This document shows, piece after piece, positions 27,823-37,208 of a stretch of DNA of 64,000 bases; the stretch's first letter is position 1; every line of letters starts with the position of its first letter. The translations under genes were made by a program, and so were the position numbers. This DNA comes from Vibrio zhanjiangensis (lineage in GTDB: Bacteria > Pseudomonadota > Gammaproteobacteria > Enterobacterales > Vibrionaceae). The stretch spans positions 62,001 through 126,000 of the forward strand of contig NZ_BSPW01000018.1 of the NCBI RefSeq assembly GCF_030161235.1, read 5' to 3'. The notes under the pieces are model-generated. The model made no database searches and was not told the origin of the DNA. It was given only the letters and a program-made list of their open reading frames with translations.

Positions 27823-29523
27823 ATGAAACGGAGCTATGATTATATTATCGTTGGTGCAGGCTCAGCCGGCTGTGTATTAGCCGATAGACTTTCAGAGAGT
27901 GGCCAACACCAAGTGCTGTTGCTTGAAGCCGGTGGCAGCGATAAAAGTATTTTTATTCAAATGCCTACGGCTTTGTCCTACCCAATGAATACAGAGAAGT
28001 ACGCATGGCAGTTTGAAACCGTTGCCGAACAAAGCATAGAAGGGCGAAAGTTGCATTGCCCGCGCGGTAAAGTATTAGGTGGCAGCTCTTCAATTAACGG
28101 TATGGTCTATGTACGCGGTCACGCATGTGATTTTGATGAATGGGAAGAACATGGCGCAGTAGGCTGGAATTATCAAGCGTGCTTACCTTATTTTAGACGA
28201 GCAGAAACATGGATTGGTGGCGAAGATGACTACCGGGGTGGTGGTGGCCCGCTAGGAACATGCAGCGGTAACAATATGACGCTCAATCCATTGTATGAGG
28301 CCTTTATTCAAGCCGGAGAGGAAGCGGGCTACCCGACAACCTCAGACTACAATGGCTATCAGCAAGAAGGCTTTGGTACCATGCACATGACGGTCGACAA
28401 AGGTGTCAGAGCGTCAACCTCTAATGCCTACTTAAGGCGTGCGTTAAAGCGCTCGAATTTGACCTTGTTAACGGGTGTTCAGGTACACAAGGTATTGCTT
28501 GAAAACAAAAAGGCGATAGGTGTTGAATATGAATTCAAAGGCAAAACGATCCAATGCTTGGTAAATCATGAAGTCATATTGAGTTCAGGCCCCATTGGTT
28601 CAGTACAGCTTCTTCAGCTCTCCGGCATAGGCCCGAAATCAGTGCTTGAAAAGGCAGGCGTGAACCTTGAGCATGACTTAGCGGGCGTCGGTGAAAATCT
28701 TCAGGATCACCTTGAAGTGTATTTTCAATATCAGTGCAATCAACCGATTACGCTCAATAGTAAACTCGGTCTAGTCAGTAAGGGCATGATTGGCGCACAG
28801 TGGATCTTGACTCGTAAAGGATTGGGTGCAACCAACCACTTTGAGTCGTGTGCCTTTATTCGCTCGCGTAAAGGGCTTAAGTGGCCCAATATTCAGTATC
28901 ATTTTCTACCCGCAGCGATGCGCTACGATGGGCGGGTTGCTTTTGATGGTCACGGCTTTCAGGTTCACGTTGGGCCGAACAAACCCCAGAGCCGAGGTCG
29001 TGTAGCCATTACGTCAAATGATCCTAAAGACAACCCCCGAATTGAGTTCAACTACATTTCAACTGAACAAGATCGCCAAGATTGGCGCGATTGTATCCGC
29101 TTAACAAGGGAGATTTTAGCTCAACCTGCAATGGATATGTATCGAGGTGATGAAATTCAGCCGGGAGAACACATCACCAGCGATCAAGCAATTGACGAGT
29201 GGGTTAAGCAAAATGTCGAGAGTGCTTATCATCCTTCATGCTCTTGTAAAATGGGGGCGGATGATGACCCTATGGCGGTGCTAGATGCACAATGTCGTGT
29301 GCGTGGCATTGAGGGCTTGAGAGTGGTGGACTCTTCGATTTTTCCCACGATTCCGAATGGGAATCTTAATGCTCCCACCATCATGGTAGCAGAGCGTGCT
29401 GCGGATCTCATCTTAGGTAAACCACTGATGGCAGCGAAAGATCTTCCAGTGTGGATAGCGCCAGATTGGGAAGAAAAACAAAGAATCAATACCCCTGTCC
29501 GAGAGTTGCAAACTCAGGTTTGA
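27823..29523 (+). CDS. betA: Choline dehydrogenase
   Basis: This is a 566-residue GMC-family flavoprotein. The FAD-binding motif [16 protein letters not shown] is at residues 9-24, the GMC signature [18 protein letters not shown] near 84, and the active-site histidine region [11 protein letters not shown] near 470. It oxidises choline to betaine aldehyde, feeding BetB. It begins 24 bases after betB with GAGAGG upstream of the ATG, and is followed after 28 bases by the choline-binding protein. The length and motifs match E. coli BetA. Confidence 0.96.
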   Translation: MKRSYDYIIVGAGSAGCVLADRLSESGQHQVLLLEAGGSDKSIFIQMPTALSYPMNTEKYAWQFETVAEQSIEGRKLHCPRGKVLGGSSSINGMVYVRGHACDFDEWEEHGAVGWNYQACLPYFRRAETWIGGEDDYRGGGGPLGTCSGNNMTLNPLYEAFIQAGEEAGYPTTSDYNGYQQEGFGTMHMTVDKGVRASTSNAYLRRALKRSNLTLLTGVQVHKVLLENKKAIGVEYEFKGKTIQCLVNHEVILSSGPIGSVQLLQLSGIGPKSVLEKAGVNLEHDLAGVGENLQDHLEVYFQYQCNQPITLNSKLGLVSKGMIGAQWILTRKGLGATNHFESCAFIRSRKGLKWPNIQYHFLPAAMRYDGRVAFDGHGFQVHVGPNKPQSRGRVAITSNDPKDNPRIEFNYISTEQDRQDWRDCIRLTREILAQPAMDMYRGDEIQPGEHITSDQAIDEWVKQNVESAYHPSCSCKMGADDDPMAVLDAQCRVRGIEGLRVVDSSIFPTIPNGNLNAPTIMVAERAADLILGKPLMAAKDLPVWIAPDWEEKQRINTPVRELQTQV

Positions 29524-29551
29524 GGGAACCAGTAATGATAAGGAAACCATT

Positions 29552-30490
29552 ATGTCTATGATAAAAAAGTCGTTGACTATGATCGCGCTCAGCGCGAGTA
29601 CAATCACTGCTTATGCCAATCAGTGTGGCACAGTTCGATTCGCTGATGTAGGTTGGACAGATATTACCGCCACCACCGCCGTTGCCAGTGAGTTACTCCG
29701 AGGAATGGGATACCAAACTAGAACGGATCTACTCTCTTTACCCGTCACATACTCTTCTATGGCAAATGGTGATATTGATGTGTTTTTGGGAAATTGGATG
29801 CCGACGATGGAAGCCGACATTGCTAAGTATCGTCAAGCGGGCACAGTTGAAACCGTCAGAGCGAATCTTGAAGGGGCGAAATACACCCTAGCAGTGCCCA
29901 AATATGTTTATGACGCCGGAATCACAAGCTTTTCGGATCTGATGAAAAATGCCGACAAGTTTAACGGTCGCATTTATGGCATAGAGCCTGGTAACGATGG
30001 TAACCGTCTCATTCAGTCAATGATCGATAAAGATGCCTTTGGTCTTAAAGACTTTAATCTTATTGAGTCAAGTGAGGCAGGCATGGTGTCACAAGTGGCG
30101 CGGGCTGTGCGTCGCAATCAATGGATTGTGTATTTGGGCTGGGAACCTCATCCAATGAACCAAACGGTCGACATGAAATATCTCGCGGGGGGAGATGAAT
30201 TCTTTGGTCCCAATTATGGTGGTGCGAATATCTACACCAATGTTAGGTCGAACTACCTTGATGAATGCAAAAATGTCGGTCAATTATTGAAAAACCTTGA
30301 GTTCAGTTTGGATATGGAAAGCGAGCTGATGGACGCAATACTCAATAAAAAAGTCCAACCTTCAAAAGCTGCGCAGCAGTGGCTCAAACGTCATCCACAG
30401 CAACGTAATAAGTGGCTTGAAGGGGTTCAAACTCTCTCAGGCGGTGATGCTATCAAGGCCGTATCTGACTACGTCAATTCAAACGCATAA
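29552..30490 (+). CDS. Choline/betaine ABC transporter, periplasmic binding protein
   Basis: This is a 312-residue exported binding protein of the OpuAC/ProX type with a signal peptide ending near TAYA. FADVGWTDITATTA and VYLGWEPHPMN are characteristic of the ChoX group, which binds choline. Together with the following permease and ATPase it should import choline for BetA and BetB. AAGGA precedes the ATG at 7 bases. In Vibrio this gene is often labelled proX; ChoX is the better functional guess because of its operon with betBA. Confidence 0.92.
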   Translation: MSMIKKSLTMIALSASTITAYANQCGTVRFADVGWTDITATTAVASELLRGMGYQTRTDLLSLPVTYSSMANGDIDVFLGNWMPTMEADIAKYRQAGTVETVRANLEGAKYTLAVPKYVYDAGITSFSDLMKNADKFNGRIYGIEPGNDGNRLIQSMIDKDAFGLKDFNLIESSEAGMVSQVARAVRRNQWIVYLGWEPHPMNQTVDMKYLAGGDEFFGPNYGGANIYTNVRSNYLDECKNVGQLLKNLEFSLDMESELMDAILNKKVQPSKAAQQWLKRHPQQRNKWLEGVQTLSGGDAIKAVSDYVNSNA

Positions 30491-30536
30491 CGTTATTGGG
30501 CGGATTTTGGTCTGCCCCACAAAATAAGGCTGTATT

Positions 30537-31379
30537 GTGAATTTTATTACAAATAACAAAATCCCTTTTGGTCAATGGATGGAGCAGGGGGTGGACTGGT
30601 TGACGGTTAATGCCGCGGGTTTTTTCGATGCCATCTCCATTTTTCTTGAAACTGTTATTTTGTCTGTTGTTGATATCTTTAAGTGGATGCCTCCCGAAGC
30701 GCCAATTGTTGCCACTGCCGCTATAGCTTGGTATCTACATCGAAGTATTCCACTTGTTCTGTTTGTGGTAGCGGCTTTGTTGACGATTTTAAATCTTGGC
30801 TACTGGGAGGAAATGCTGGAAACGTTTGTGTTGGTCTTTGCCGCGACGACGATGTCTGTGTTAATTGGTGTTCCCGTGGGGGTGATGGCAGCACATAGAC
30901 CTTGGTTGTATACCTTACTGCGGCCAATATTGGATTTGATGCAAACTGTGCCTACCTTTGTTTATTTGATCCCGACGCTTGTCTTATTCGGATTAGGTAT
31001 TGTGCCAGGGCTGATTTCAACGGTTATTTTTGCCATTGCAGCGCCCATACGGCTGACCTATTTAGGGATCACAAAAGTACCAGAAGAGTTGATTGAAGCC
31101 GGGCAAGCATTTGGCGCGAGCAAAAGCAAATTGCTGTTTAAAGTTGAACTGCCAGCGGCGATGCCAAGTATTATGGCCGGTGTGACTCAATGCATTATGC
31201 TGTCATTGTCTATGGTCGTGATTGCTGCGCTAGTCGGTGCGGACGGCCTTGGTAAGCCCGTGGTGAGAGCCCTTAACACCGTCAATATCTCCCAAGGGTT
31301 TGAAGCTGGTCTTGCGATTGTGCTGGTGGCGATCATTCTTGATCGTTTGTGTAAATCACCGAATCAAAAGGAAGTGTGA
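30537..31379 (+). CDS. Choline/betaine ABC transporter, permease
   Basis: This is a 280-residue inner membrane permease of the ProW/ChoW type with several membrane segments. The cytoplasmic coupling loop is PEELIEAGQAFGASKSKLLFKVELPAAMPSIMAG near residue 182, which contacts the ATPase. The start is GTG with AAGG upstream. The stop overlaps the ribosome binding site of the ATPase gene, so the two are translationally coupled. It forms the channel for choline or glycine betaine uptake. Confidence 0.94.
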   Translation: MNFITNNKIPFGQWMEQGVDWLTVNAAGFFDAISIFLETVILSVVDIFKWMPPEAPIVATAAIAWYLHRSIPLVLFVVAALLTILNLGYWEEMLETFVLVFAATTMSVLIGVPVGVMAAHRPWLYTLLRPILDLMQTVPTFVYLIPTLVLFGLGIVPGLISTVIFAIAAPIRLTYLGITKVPEELIEAGQAFGASKSKLLFKVELPAAMPSIMAGVTQCIMLSLSMVVIAALVGADGLGKPVVRALNTVNISQGFEAGLAIVLVAIILDRLCKSPNQKEV

Positions 31380-31381
31380 TC

Positions 31382-32566
31382 ATGGATGCAATTAAGATTC
31401 AAAACCTTGATGTGGTGTTTGGCGATCAGCCTCAAAAAGCCTTAGACCTTCTTGACCAAGGTAAAAAACGTCACGAAATTATTGAACAAATTGGGCAAGT
31501 CGTAGGCGTTGATAATGTCACCATGAGCGTCAAAGAAGGTGAGATTTGTGTCTTGATGGGGCTATCAGGCTCTGGAAAATCGAGTTTACTTCGTGCTGTC
31601 AATGGTTTAAACCCTATTACTCGTGGTTCTTTGCAAGTGAAAGATGGTGATCATCACGTCGAATTGTCTTCATGCGATGCGAATGCTTTGCGTCATCTTC
31701 GTACTCGTAGAGTGTCTATGGTGTTTCAACAGTTTGCCTTAATGCCTTGGCTGACCGTACTTGACAATGTTGCCTTTGGACTGGAGATGCTTGGCATACC
31801 TAAGTCTCAAAGGCGTGAAAAAGCGCGTGAGCAGCTTGCGATGGTTGAGCTTTCTGATTGGGCAGATAAATACCCTCATGAACTTTCTGGAGGGATGCAA
31901 CAAAGGGTAGGGCTTGCAAGAGCCTTTGCAATGGATACCGATATCCTATTAATGGATGAACCTTTTTCAGCGCTCGATCCTCTCATTCGAGCCCAGTTGC
32001 AAGATGAATTGATTTCTCTACAGAAAAAACTCAACAAAACCATTTTGTTTGTGAGTCACGATCTTGATGAAGCGCTTAAAATTGGCAACAACATCGCGAT
32101 TATGGAGTCGGGTAAACTTATTCAACATGGTAAACCTGAAGACATAGTGATCGCGCCTGAAAATGATTATGTGAAAGACTTCGTGGCGCACACCAACCCA
32201 CTTAATGTACTGAAAGGTCGGTCGCTAATGCAGCCTGTCAGTAAGTTAGTGCGTGAAGCCGCGAGATTGCAGATCTGCCCAGTGCAAAAAGTTTGGGTTG
32301 AGGAGCGTGATAGGCAGCTTTATTTGGATGGACAAACGTCACTTACCCTTATCGATTGGCGGGATGAACATGTGACACTGGATGATATTTCAAATCAAAG
32401 TGTGGTGATTGCCAGCCCAGACATTGGTATGCGAGAGGCGATTAGCCTTAAGCAGCTCAGTGGGCAACCTATTTTGTTGGTAGAAGACGGCGAGTTAGTT
32501 GGCGTGCTGGACGACAACGACTTTTATTCTGGTTTGCTTGGCAAACATACGGTTCAAGCTGCGTAA
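31382..32566 (+). CDS. Choline/betaine ABC transporter, ATP-binding subunit
   Basis: This is a 394-residue ATPase of the ProV/ChoV type. The Walker A motif GLSGSGKSSL is near residue 61, the ABC signature LSGGMQQRVGLARA near 168, and Walker B ILLMDEPFSALDP near 187. A C-terminal regulatory region follows, with CBS-like features that are weaker than in E. coli ProV. AAAGGAAG precedes the ATG at 31382 by 7 bases, so this start is preferred to the GTG at 31376 that overlaps the permease stop. It is the last gene of the betaine operon. Confidence 0.94.
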   Translation: MDAIKIQNLDVVFGDQPQKALDLLDQGKKRHEIIEQIGQVVGVDNVTMSVKEGEICVLMGLSGSGKSSLLRAVNGLNPITRGSLQVKDGDHHVELSSCDANALRHLRTRRVSMVFQQFALMPWLTVLDNVAFGLEMLGIPKSQRREKAREQLAMVELSDWADKYPHELSGGMQQRVGLARAFAMDTDILLMDEPFSALDPLIRAQLQDELISLQKKLNKTILFVSHDLDEALKIGNNIAIMESGKLIQHGKPEDIVIAPENDYVKDFVAHTNPLNVLKGRSLMQPVSKLVREAARLQICPVQKVWVEERDRQLYLDGQTSLTLIDWRDEHVTLDDISNQSVVIASPDIGMREAISLKQLSGQPILLVEDGELVGVLDDNDFYSGLLGKHTVQAA

Positions 32567-32577
32567 TTTGACAGTTC

Positions 32578-32601
32578 GCGCTCCGTATCAATAAGGAGCG
32601 C
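32578..32601 (+). terminator. Terminator of the betaine operon
   Basis: GCGCTCC (32578-32584) and GGAGCGC (32595-32601) form a perfect 7-bp stem followed by TTGTCTT. It lies 12 bases after the ATPase stop. Confidence 0.7.
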
Positions 32602-32632
32602 TTGTCTTACCTGCTGAGTTTCAATCTGCCGA

Positions 32633-33256
32633 CTATTTATGGTGTATAAAGCTATTTGTTTTGATGAAATGATCGATCTGTTTTGGTACTGCTGAGCTGT
32701 ATATCATGCTGGTATGCGCGCTGCGCATTTCGATGTGATCGGTCATCCCTTCAATTTTGGTTTCTTCAACGGTGACAGTCCCATCTGAGAGTGTGTTGTC
32801 ATCCATTCTCAACAGTGTGCGTGCCCCAATCGCGAGCGTGCCTGCAATGCTGCCCAGTTTTTGTGGGTGAGTCCAGCTGTCACTATGCTGTTTAAGGCCA
32901 AATTTTGGCGCGTTTCCCAATACCGCCCCCATGCCTAAATCTTGAATTCGATTGACAATCGATGCACCTTGAAGCGGTGAGCCCAAAGCCAAAACATGAG
33001 AAACACGCTCTGTATTTGGGCAACGTGAAGTGAGGTAATGTTTAATAATTAGGCCGCCAAGGCTGTGTCCAACGAGCACGTTTGTTTGAGTTGGTGATAA
33101 AGCATGATCAATGGTCTTAAACACCTTATTTTCATCGATCGCCAAGCTGTTATAGCTGACTGTCTTTGTGTTATAGCCGTACGCGCGCAGTTTTTGGCTT
33201 AGTGGTTGCATCACTAAACCATGCATATACAGTCCATGAAGAATAACAATATTCAT
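32633..33256 (-). CDS. Alpha/beta hydrolase, PGAP1/lipase-like
   Basis: This is a 207-residue hydrolase. It starts with NIVILHGLYMHG, has the nucleophile elbow LVGHSLGGLIIKHY near residue 62, ALGSPLQGAS near 90, and a late aspartate/histidine region (TDHIEMRSAHTSM). No signal peptide is seen. It is probably an esterase acting on an acyl ester; the substrate is unknown. The ATG at 33256 follows AAAGTAAGG at good spacing; the TTG two codons earlier overlaps the ribosome binding site. It lies directly downstream of the decayed GNAT gene. Confidence 0.82.
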   Translation of the reverse strand: MNIVILHGLYMHGLVMQPLSQKLRAYGYNTKTVSYNSLAIDENKVFKTIDHALSPTQTNVLVGHSLGGLIIKHYLTSRCPNTERVSHVLALGSPLQGASIVNRIQDLGMGAVLGNAPKFGLKQHSDSWTHPQKLGSIAGTLAIGARTLLRMDDNTLSDGTVTVEETKIEGMTDHIEMRSAHTSMIYSSAVPKQIDHFIKTNSFIHHK

Positions 33257-33271
33257 TGGCAACCTTACTTT

Positions 33272-33457
33272 TTAAAGTAAGGTCATTGTGCCAATTCTCG
33301 CGCTATTAATCCAGCACAGGGCCGCACGGTTTTGAGCCGATAATCTCACCGTCTTTAACACTCTTTCAGTATCAGACCATGTACAATGATAACCCTGTTC
33401 TTTGTAGAATCTACCTACCGCTTCTTTCAACGAACTGTCAGCTTCAACCATTCTCAT
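33272..33457 (-). pseudogene. Decayed GNAT acetyltransferase gene (N-terminal fragment)
   Basis: This 61-codon frame opens with a convincing protein start (ADSSLKEAVGRFYKEQGYHCTWSDTER) typical of GNAT proteins, preceded by a GGGG ribosome binding site. After TER the sense is lost, but another frame reads KDGEIIGS, which is the expected next strand of a GNAT fold. A one-base deletion near 33360 would explain this. The rest of the acetyltransferase, including the acetyl-CoA motif, is missing. I read it as a pseudogene; a real short protein is the alternative. Confidence 0.45.
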
Positions 33458-33488
33458 TTTGACCCCATTTGCATAACACTTTCTACTT

Positions 33489-34136
33489 CTATACGGCGTC
33501 TGTCGGTATTGTATTGTATTCGCTGTAGCAAAGTTTTTTGGAAAGCGACTTAAGGCTCAACTTTGCCAATGTGTCTTTGAAAGGTGAGTCGTGTAAGGCC
33601 GTTCTGAGGGTGTCGCTCTCCTTTTCTGAAAGAAGGCTAGCATGCCTGAATAGAACGTAGTCCAACGCGATATGCAGGTACAATGTCGAGAAATCAGGTT
33701 TGAGTAAATCATGAGTGCCATTTAACTGCTCGATAATCGTTTGAACACATCTTTGTATCCCTTGTTTTCCTTTGTCCACTAGTACATTTTGTTCAGCGTT
33801 GAAGCGGCTCAATGCGGCGCAGCGAAATGACACTTCCATTAGAGTTTTACTTAATCCTAATAACGACATGCGTTTGGTATCGTTAGCCTTGGTAGCAGAG
33901 AGATCCTCTGTTGGGTAAGTTAGCATGAGGAACTCGCAAATCGTTAAACTTTCGCTAAGCGCTACGCCATCAGGTGTTTCTAGAACTGGGATGGTACTGA
34001 ATGGATTGATTGTGACCAGTGCCTGAGGGGTTTGCCATGGATCGACCCATTCAAGATCTAATGGTACATTACATAGATAAGCGGTCGCTAGCACTACTCT
34101 AGAGAATGGTGAAGTATCATTTAAATACAATTTCAT
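33489..34136 (-). CDS. Glutathione S-transferase-like protein
   Basis: This is a 215-residue protein with a GST-type thioredoxin fold at its N terminus: KLYLNDTSPFSRVVLATAYL, then NPFSTIPVLETPDG and the glutathione-binding ALSESLTICEFL near residue 60. The helical C-terminal domain is divergent. It probably conjugates or senses glutathione adducts of a small electrophile. AAGGA lies seven bases before the ATG, and the gene starts 13 bases after the MFS gene, so the two form an operon and may detoxify the same compound. Confidence 0.85.
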   Translation of the reverse strand: MKLYLNDTSPFSRVVLATAYLCNVPLDLEWVDPWQTPQALVTINPFSTIPVLETPDGVALSESLTICEFLMLTYPTEDLSATKANDTKRMSLLGLSKTLMEVSFRCAALSRFNAEQNVLVDKGKQGIQRCVQTIIEQLNGTHDLLKPDFSTLYLHIALDYVLFRHASLLSEKESDTLRTALHDSPFKDTLAKLSLKSLSKKLCYSEYNTIPTDAV

Positions 34137-34149
34137 GAGCGATTCCTTG

Positions 34150-35352
34150 CTAAGAATTTATTTGAGCAGTGTTTAACACCTGCTGCTTAGTTGATGTAAA
34201 TGCAACGCAGAGTACGGATAAAACGAGTGCACTCGCACTTATCATAAATAAGGCGTTATAACTGGTGAGCTGTGGAGCGTAGTGAGCCATCACAAAACCC
34301 ACTGCTCCTTGTGCTATCGCAAAAGCCATTGTCATTGCTCCCCAAGATTTCGTATGGAGATGTAGCCCAACAATTTCTAAGGTATAAGTTGATACCAGTG
34401 TTACGGTGCCAGGTGTAAACATACCGACCAGCAAAGATGAAGCAAAAAGTGCGATTTCACTGGTGCTTAATAGTGGAAGTGCAACTCCCACCGCTTTGCA
34501 ACAAAATGCAGCGATTAGTGCTTTTTTAAGTCCAAATTTATCACCCAGTACACCGGTCACTATTGGTCCCATTGCCGCGCCTATACCAAACACCGCCCAG
34601 TAAAACCCTCCGCTCGAAAAGCTCATTTCTAGTTCTCGGACAATATAGTCAACCCAAAAGAGTGTATGAGGTAAATATCCAATAGCGTCAAAGGTATAGG
34701 CCAAAAGTACACAACCCACACTGACACGCTCACTTCTAGATAACGCATCAAACGTAGATGGGCTTTTAGCGCATTGCTTTGGTTTAATTTCAAGAGACCA
34801 AATGTTCCATGTGAGGACAGTTGCGAGAAAGGCAATCAATCCCATACCTAACCATGCGCTTTCAATACTTTGGCCGATAAGCAGAGGTATGATGGTTCCT
34901 GACATCATGGCACCAAGACCAATCCCTGAAAAGACAACACCGCTAATTCTTGCTTTCACCTCTTGTGGGTGAAGGCTAGCGATCACAGGTGGTGCGAGCA
35001 CCATAAGAACAGCTCCAGATACACCAGCAATGGTTCTGAGTGTTAAAAACCATTCAAATGGGGCTGATTTTAAAGCGCAACCAAGATAGCTAAAGCTGCT
35101 CAACAAAAGAGAGGTCCGTATAAGTGTACCTGCAGAATAATATCGCAGTAAAAAGCTTGAAACAGGCACCCCGAAGATATAGCCAATCAGAGTAGCAGCA
35201 CCCAAAACAGAGGCATCTTCGCTTGAAAACCATCCGCTTTGTATGAGCACAGGCATCAAGGCTATGTAGGCAAATCGGCCAATGCCATTTCCCACCAATG
35301 TTGCTGCTAACCCTGCGAGGGAAAAGCGGTTTAGTAGTTTAACTTGTGACAT
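34150..35352 (-). CDS. MFS transporter, YbfB/YjiJ family
   Basis: This is a 400-residue membrane protein with about twelve hydrophobic segments and the family features GNGIGRFAYIALMPVLIQSGW near residue 21 and GYIFGVPVSSFLLRYYSAG near 57. The branch is poorly characterised; members are thought to be exporters. It sits directly before the GST-like gene on the same transcript. The promoter should lie in 35353-35473, between it and the HTH-like gene on the same strand. Confidence 0.88.
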   Translation of the reverse strand: MSQVKLLNRFSLAGLAATLVGNGIGRFAYIALMPVLIQSGWFSSEDASVLGAATLIGYIFGVPVSSFLLRYYSAGTLIRTSLLLSSFSYLGCALKSAPFEWFLTLRTIAGVSGAVLMVLAPPVIASLHPQEVKARISGVVFSGIGLGAMMSGTIIPLLIGQSIESAWLGMGLIAFLATVLTWNIWSLEIKPKQCAKSPSTFDALSRSERVSVGCVLLAYTFDAIGYLPHTLFWVDYIVRELEMSFSSGGFYWAVFGIGAAMGPIVTGVLGDKFGLKKALIAAFCCKAVGVALPLLSTSEIALFASSLLVGMFTPGTVTLVSTYTLEIVGLHLHTKSWGAMTMAFAIAQGAVGFVMAHYAPQLTSYNALFMISASALVLSVLCVAFTSTKQQVLNTAQINS

Positions 35353-35473
35353 GTTGTTTATCTTCCGCTTGGGTATAAGATAACTGTTTGAACAAGGCGT
35401 TGACCAGTTATTTCAGTCCCCCGAAAGGACTGCAACAGCATAGTTTTCTGCCGCAACGAACTTGACTAACTTA

Positions 35474-35977
35474 TTATGCTTGGGTTGTATTTGGCCCTCG
35501 ATATGGCTCTGTAAAAGCAAGTATTTCTATAATTGGTATATCATATAAGACTTCCCAGAAACGGAAATCATGTCTTATATGAAATACACCTAGTTTTTCC
35601 AGTTGCATCGCTACGGCACTAGGGTGCCTAAACATAGACTCTGATATTTGAGTGATGGTAAAGCCTTCGTTGCACATGGCCAAAATTTCTTCGTTCTCTA
35701 TTTTGTTCCAAGTCTTTCCGCTATATTTTGGGCAATGATCACTTTTTTTTATATAGCGTTCAATAAACCACTCTGCTTCACCGTAGAACCTATCAAGCTC
35801 CTCTTCTTTTCTTAGATGGCACCATTGCTTCCCATAGGGCCACAAATAGTAGTCTTGAGTATTATCTACAGTTACTAAAATCTTTCGCCCTTCAGGATGA
35901 GCGCTTACATTCTCGAAATCAGACAGAATTTCAACTACTTCTTCAATGGAATGTTTAGAGATATTTTTACGCATGTC
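35474..35977 (-). CDS. Hypothetical protein with C-terminal HTH-like segment
   Basis: I do not recognise this protein. From the ATG at 35977 it has 167 residues; the frame is open 27 codons further upstream, but that extension looks noncoding. The middle is rich in aromatic and charged residues (DYYLWPYGKQWCHLRKEEEL). Near residue 101 comes EEILAMCNEGFTITQISESM followed by a PSAVAMQLEKLG segment, the spacing of a small helix-turn-helix found in DNA-binding tails. A DNA-binding or regulatory role is a guess. It lies in a low-G+C accessory stretch with the HNH gene. The ribosome binding site for the chosen start (AGGAG) is a little far. Confidence 0.6.
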   Translation of the reverse strand, partial: DMRKNISKHSIEEVVEILSDFENVSAHPEGRKILVTVDNTQDYYLWPYGKQWCHLRKEEELDRFYGEAEWFIERYIKKSDHCPKYSGKTWNKIENEEILAMCNEGFTITQISESMFRHPSAVAMQLEKLGVFHIRHDFRFWEVLYDIPIIEILAFTEPYRGPNTTQA

Positions 35978-36386
35978 GATTTGACTACTACTCCTAATTA
36001 AAATGTGAGTAACGCCACACCGAGCTGCAGTATGAATAGCCACCAAATTGGTAGACACTCTTGTGGTTTCTTGCCTTTCTCTGGGGCATACGGGAAAGAT
36101 TCATACCGCATTTCACTCACACAAAAATAAGGGCGATGGTATCAATAATTTCAACTAGTTATAATCTTTAGTAAGACATTTTGATGCATTAGCCATCCAA
36201 ATAGTTATTTTGACTACTTAAACGCTCAAAGTGACGCTTTTAGTCCCCAGTGTTCGAGAGTGAATATGGACAAGAGCGTGTTAGGTCATCCGCGACAAAA
36301 GTTGAATTTCGCATAAGAATTTCTATGGAGGCTAATGCCTAGCTTACTGGAAGAATGTGAGCGCAGTGGTTATTTTTCCAGTGTAG
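35978..36386. other. Intergenic region without recognised gene
   Basis: This stretch of about 400 bases between the HTH-like gene and the HNH gene has frequent stops in all frames and no clear hairpin. The promoter of the HTH-like gene probably lies here. Nothing else was seen. Confidence 0.6.
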
Positions 36387-37208
36387 CTACTTGTTTGGAA
36401 ATAGTTCATTTAGTATTTCAATGTATCTTTTCGAAACGATAGCCACTTCTTGATAAGCCATTTCCAGTATTTTTGCCACCTGCTCATTTTCACCCAGCGG
36501 CACGTAATCCCTACTATCCATATACTCTTCAATTATTCCTATTCGATGTTGATTGCCTTCTAAAAAGATTTTGAAATCTTTATCAGCTTTCTTCGAATTA
36601 CATGCTTTACAACTTGGGATCATGTTGCCGAGCCGATGCTCTCCTAGTGATACTTTGTTAATTGGAACTGCATGTTCAATTACTAATTCATCTTCGGAAC
36701 CACAATAAGCACATTTGTTTTCGAAATATGCTTTTGTTTTTTCCCAATCATCTTGATTGAAAGACTCTTCCCCAAGGTTGCTTAGTATGTTTCTAACCAA
36801 GAGGTTTTGTGCTTTTCCGATTGCATTACCTCTATACCTTGAGTTTAATCTGGTGCTGATTCTTGGATTGTCACTAGGTGCATAATGAGAATCCATTAGA
36901 CCCTCTAGTTTTTCTTGATCAGTTATCCCTCTAGTGACCAAGTATCTTGTGAATTGCTGGGTGTGATTGATTACCCATTGACTTGATACTCGAACCTTTT
37001 TCCCTCTTACAAAATATAAATCCGTCCAATATCTTTTAGATTCATTCTTGGGAATTAGGGTTGACTCTGTGCAGAACGGATAGTTTATACCAAAAGTATT
37101 CTTGGAATATTTCTTATCCATTAGCTTTATCAGTTCATCGTGATTTACAGTATCACAATACAGAAATATCTTTTTTATATGACTCTTAACCAGTTGACCG
37201 ATTTTCAT
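36387..37208 (-). CDS. HNH endonuclease domain protein
   Basis: This 273-residue protein carries a complete HNH nuclease motif near residues 175-225: CAYCGSEDELVIEHAVPINK, then LGNMIPSCKACNSKKADKDF. Both CxxC pairs that hold zinc and the central histidine are present. The N-terminal 160 residues show no known domain and probably give target specificity. No methylase or other restriction partner adjoins it, so it may be a solitary nuclease of phage-defence or mobile origin. The ATG at 37208 has AAGG upstream; a longer frame to 37340 exists, but its extra 44 residues look non-native. The region is AT-rich compared with the flanking metabolic genes. Confidence 0.8.
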   Translation of the reverse strand: MKIGQLVKSHIKKIFLYCDTVNHDELIKLMDKKYSKNTFGINYPFCTESTLIPKNESKRYWTDLYFVRGKKVRVSSQWVINHTQQFTRYLVTRGITDQEKLEGLMDSHYAPSDNPRISTRLNSRYRGNAIGKAQNLLVRNILSNLGEESFNQDDWEKTKAYFENKCAYCGSEDELVIEHAVPINKVSLGEHRLGNMIPSCKACNSKKADKDFKIFLEGNQHRIGIIEEYMDSRDYVPLGENEQVAKILEMAYQEVAIVSKRYIEILNELFPNK

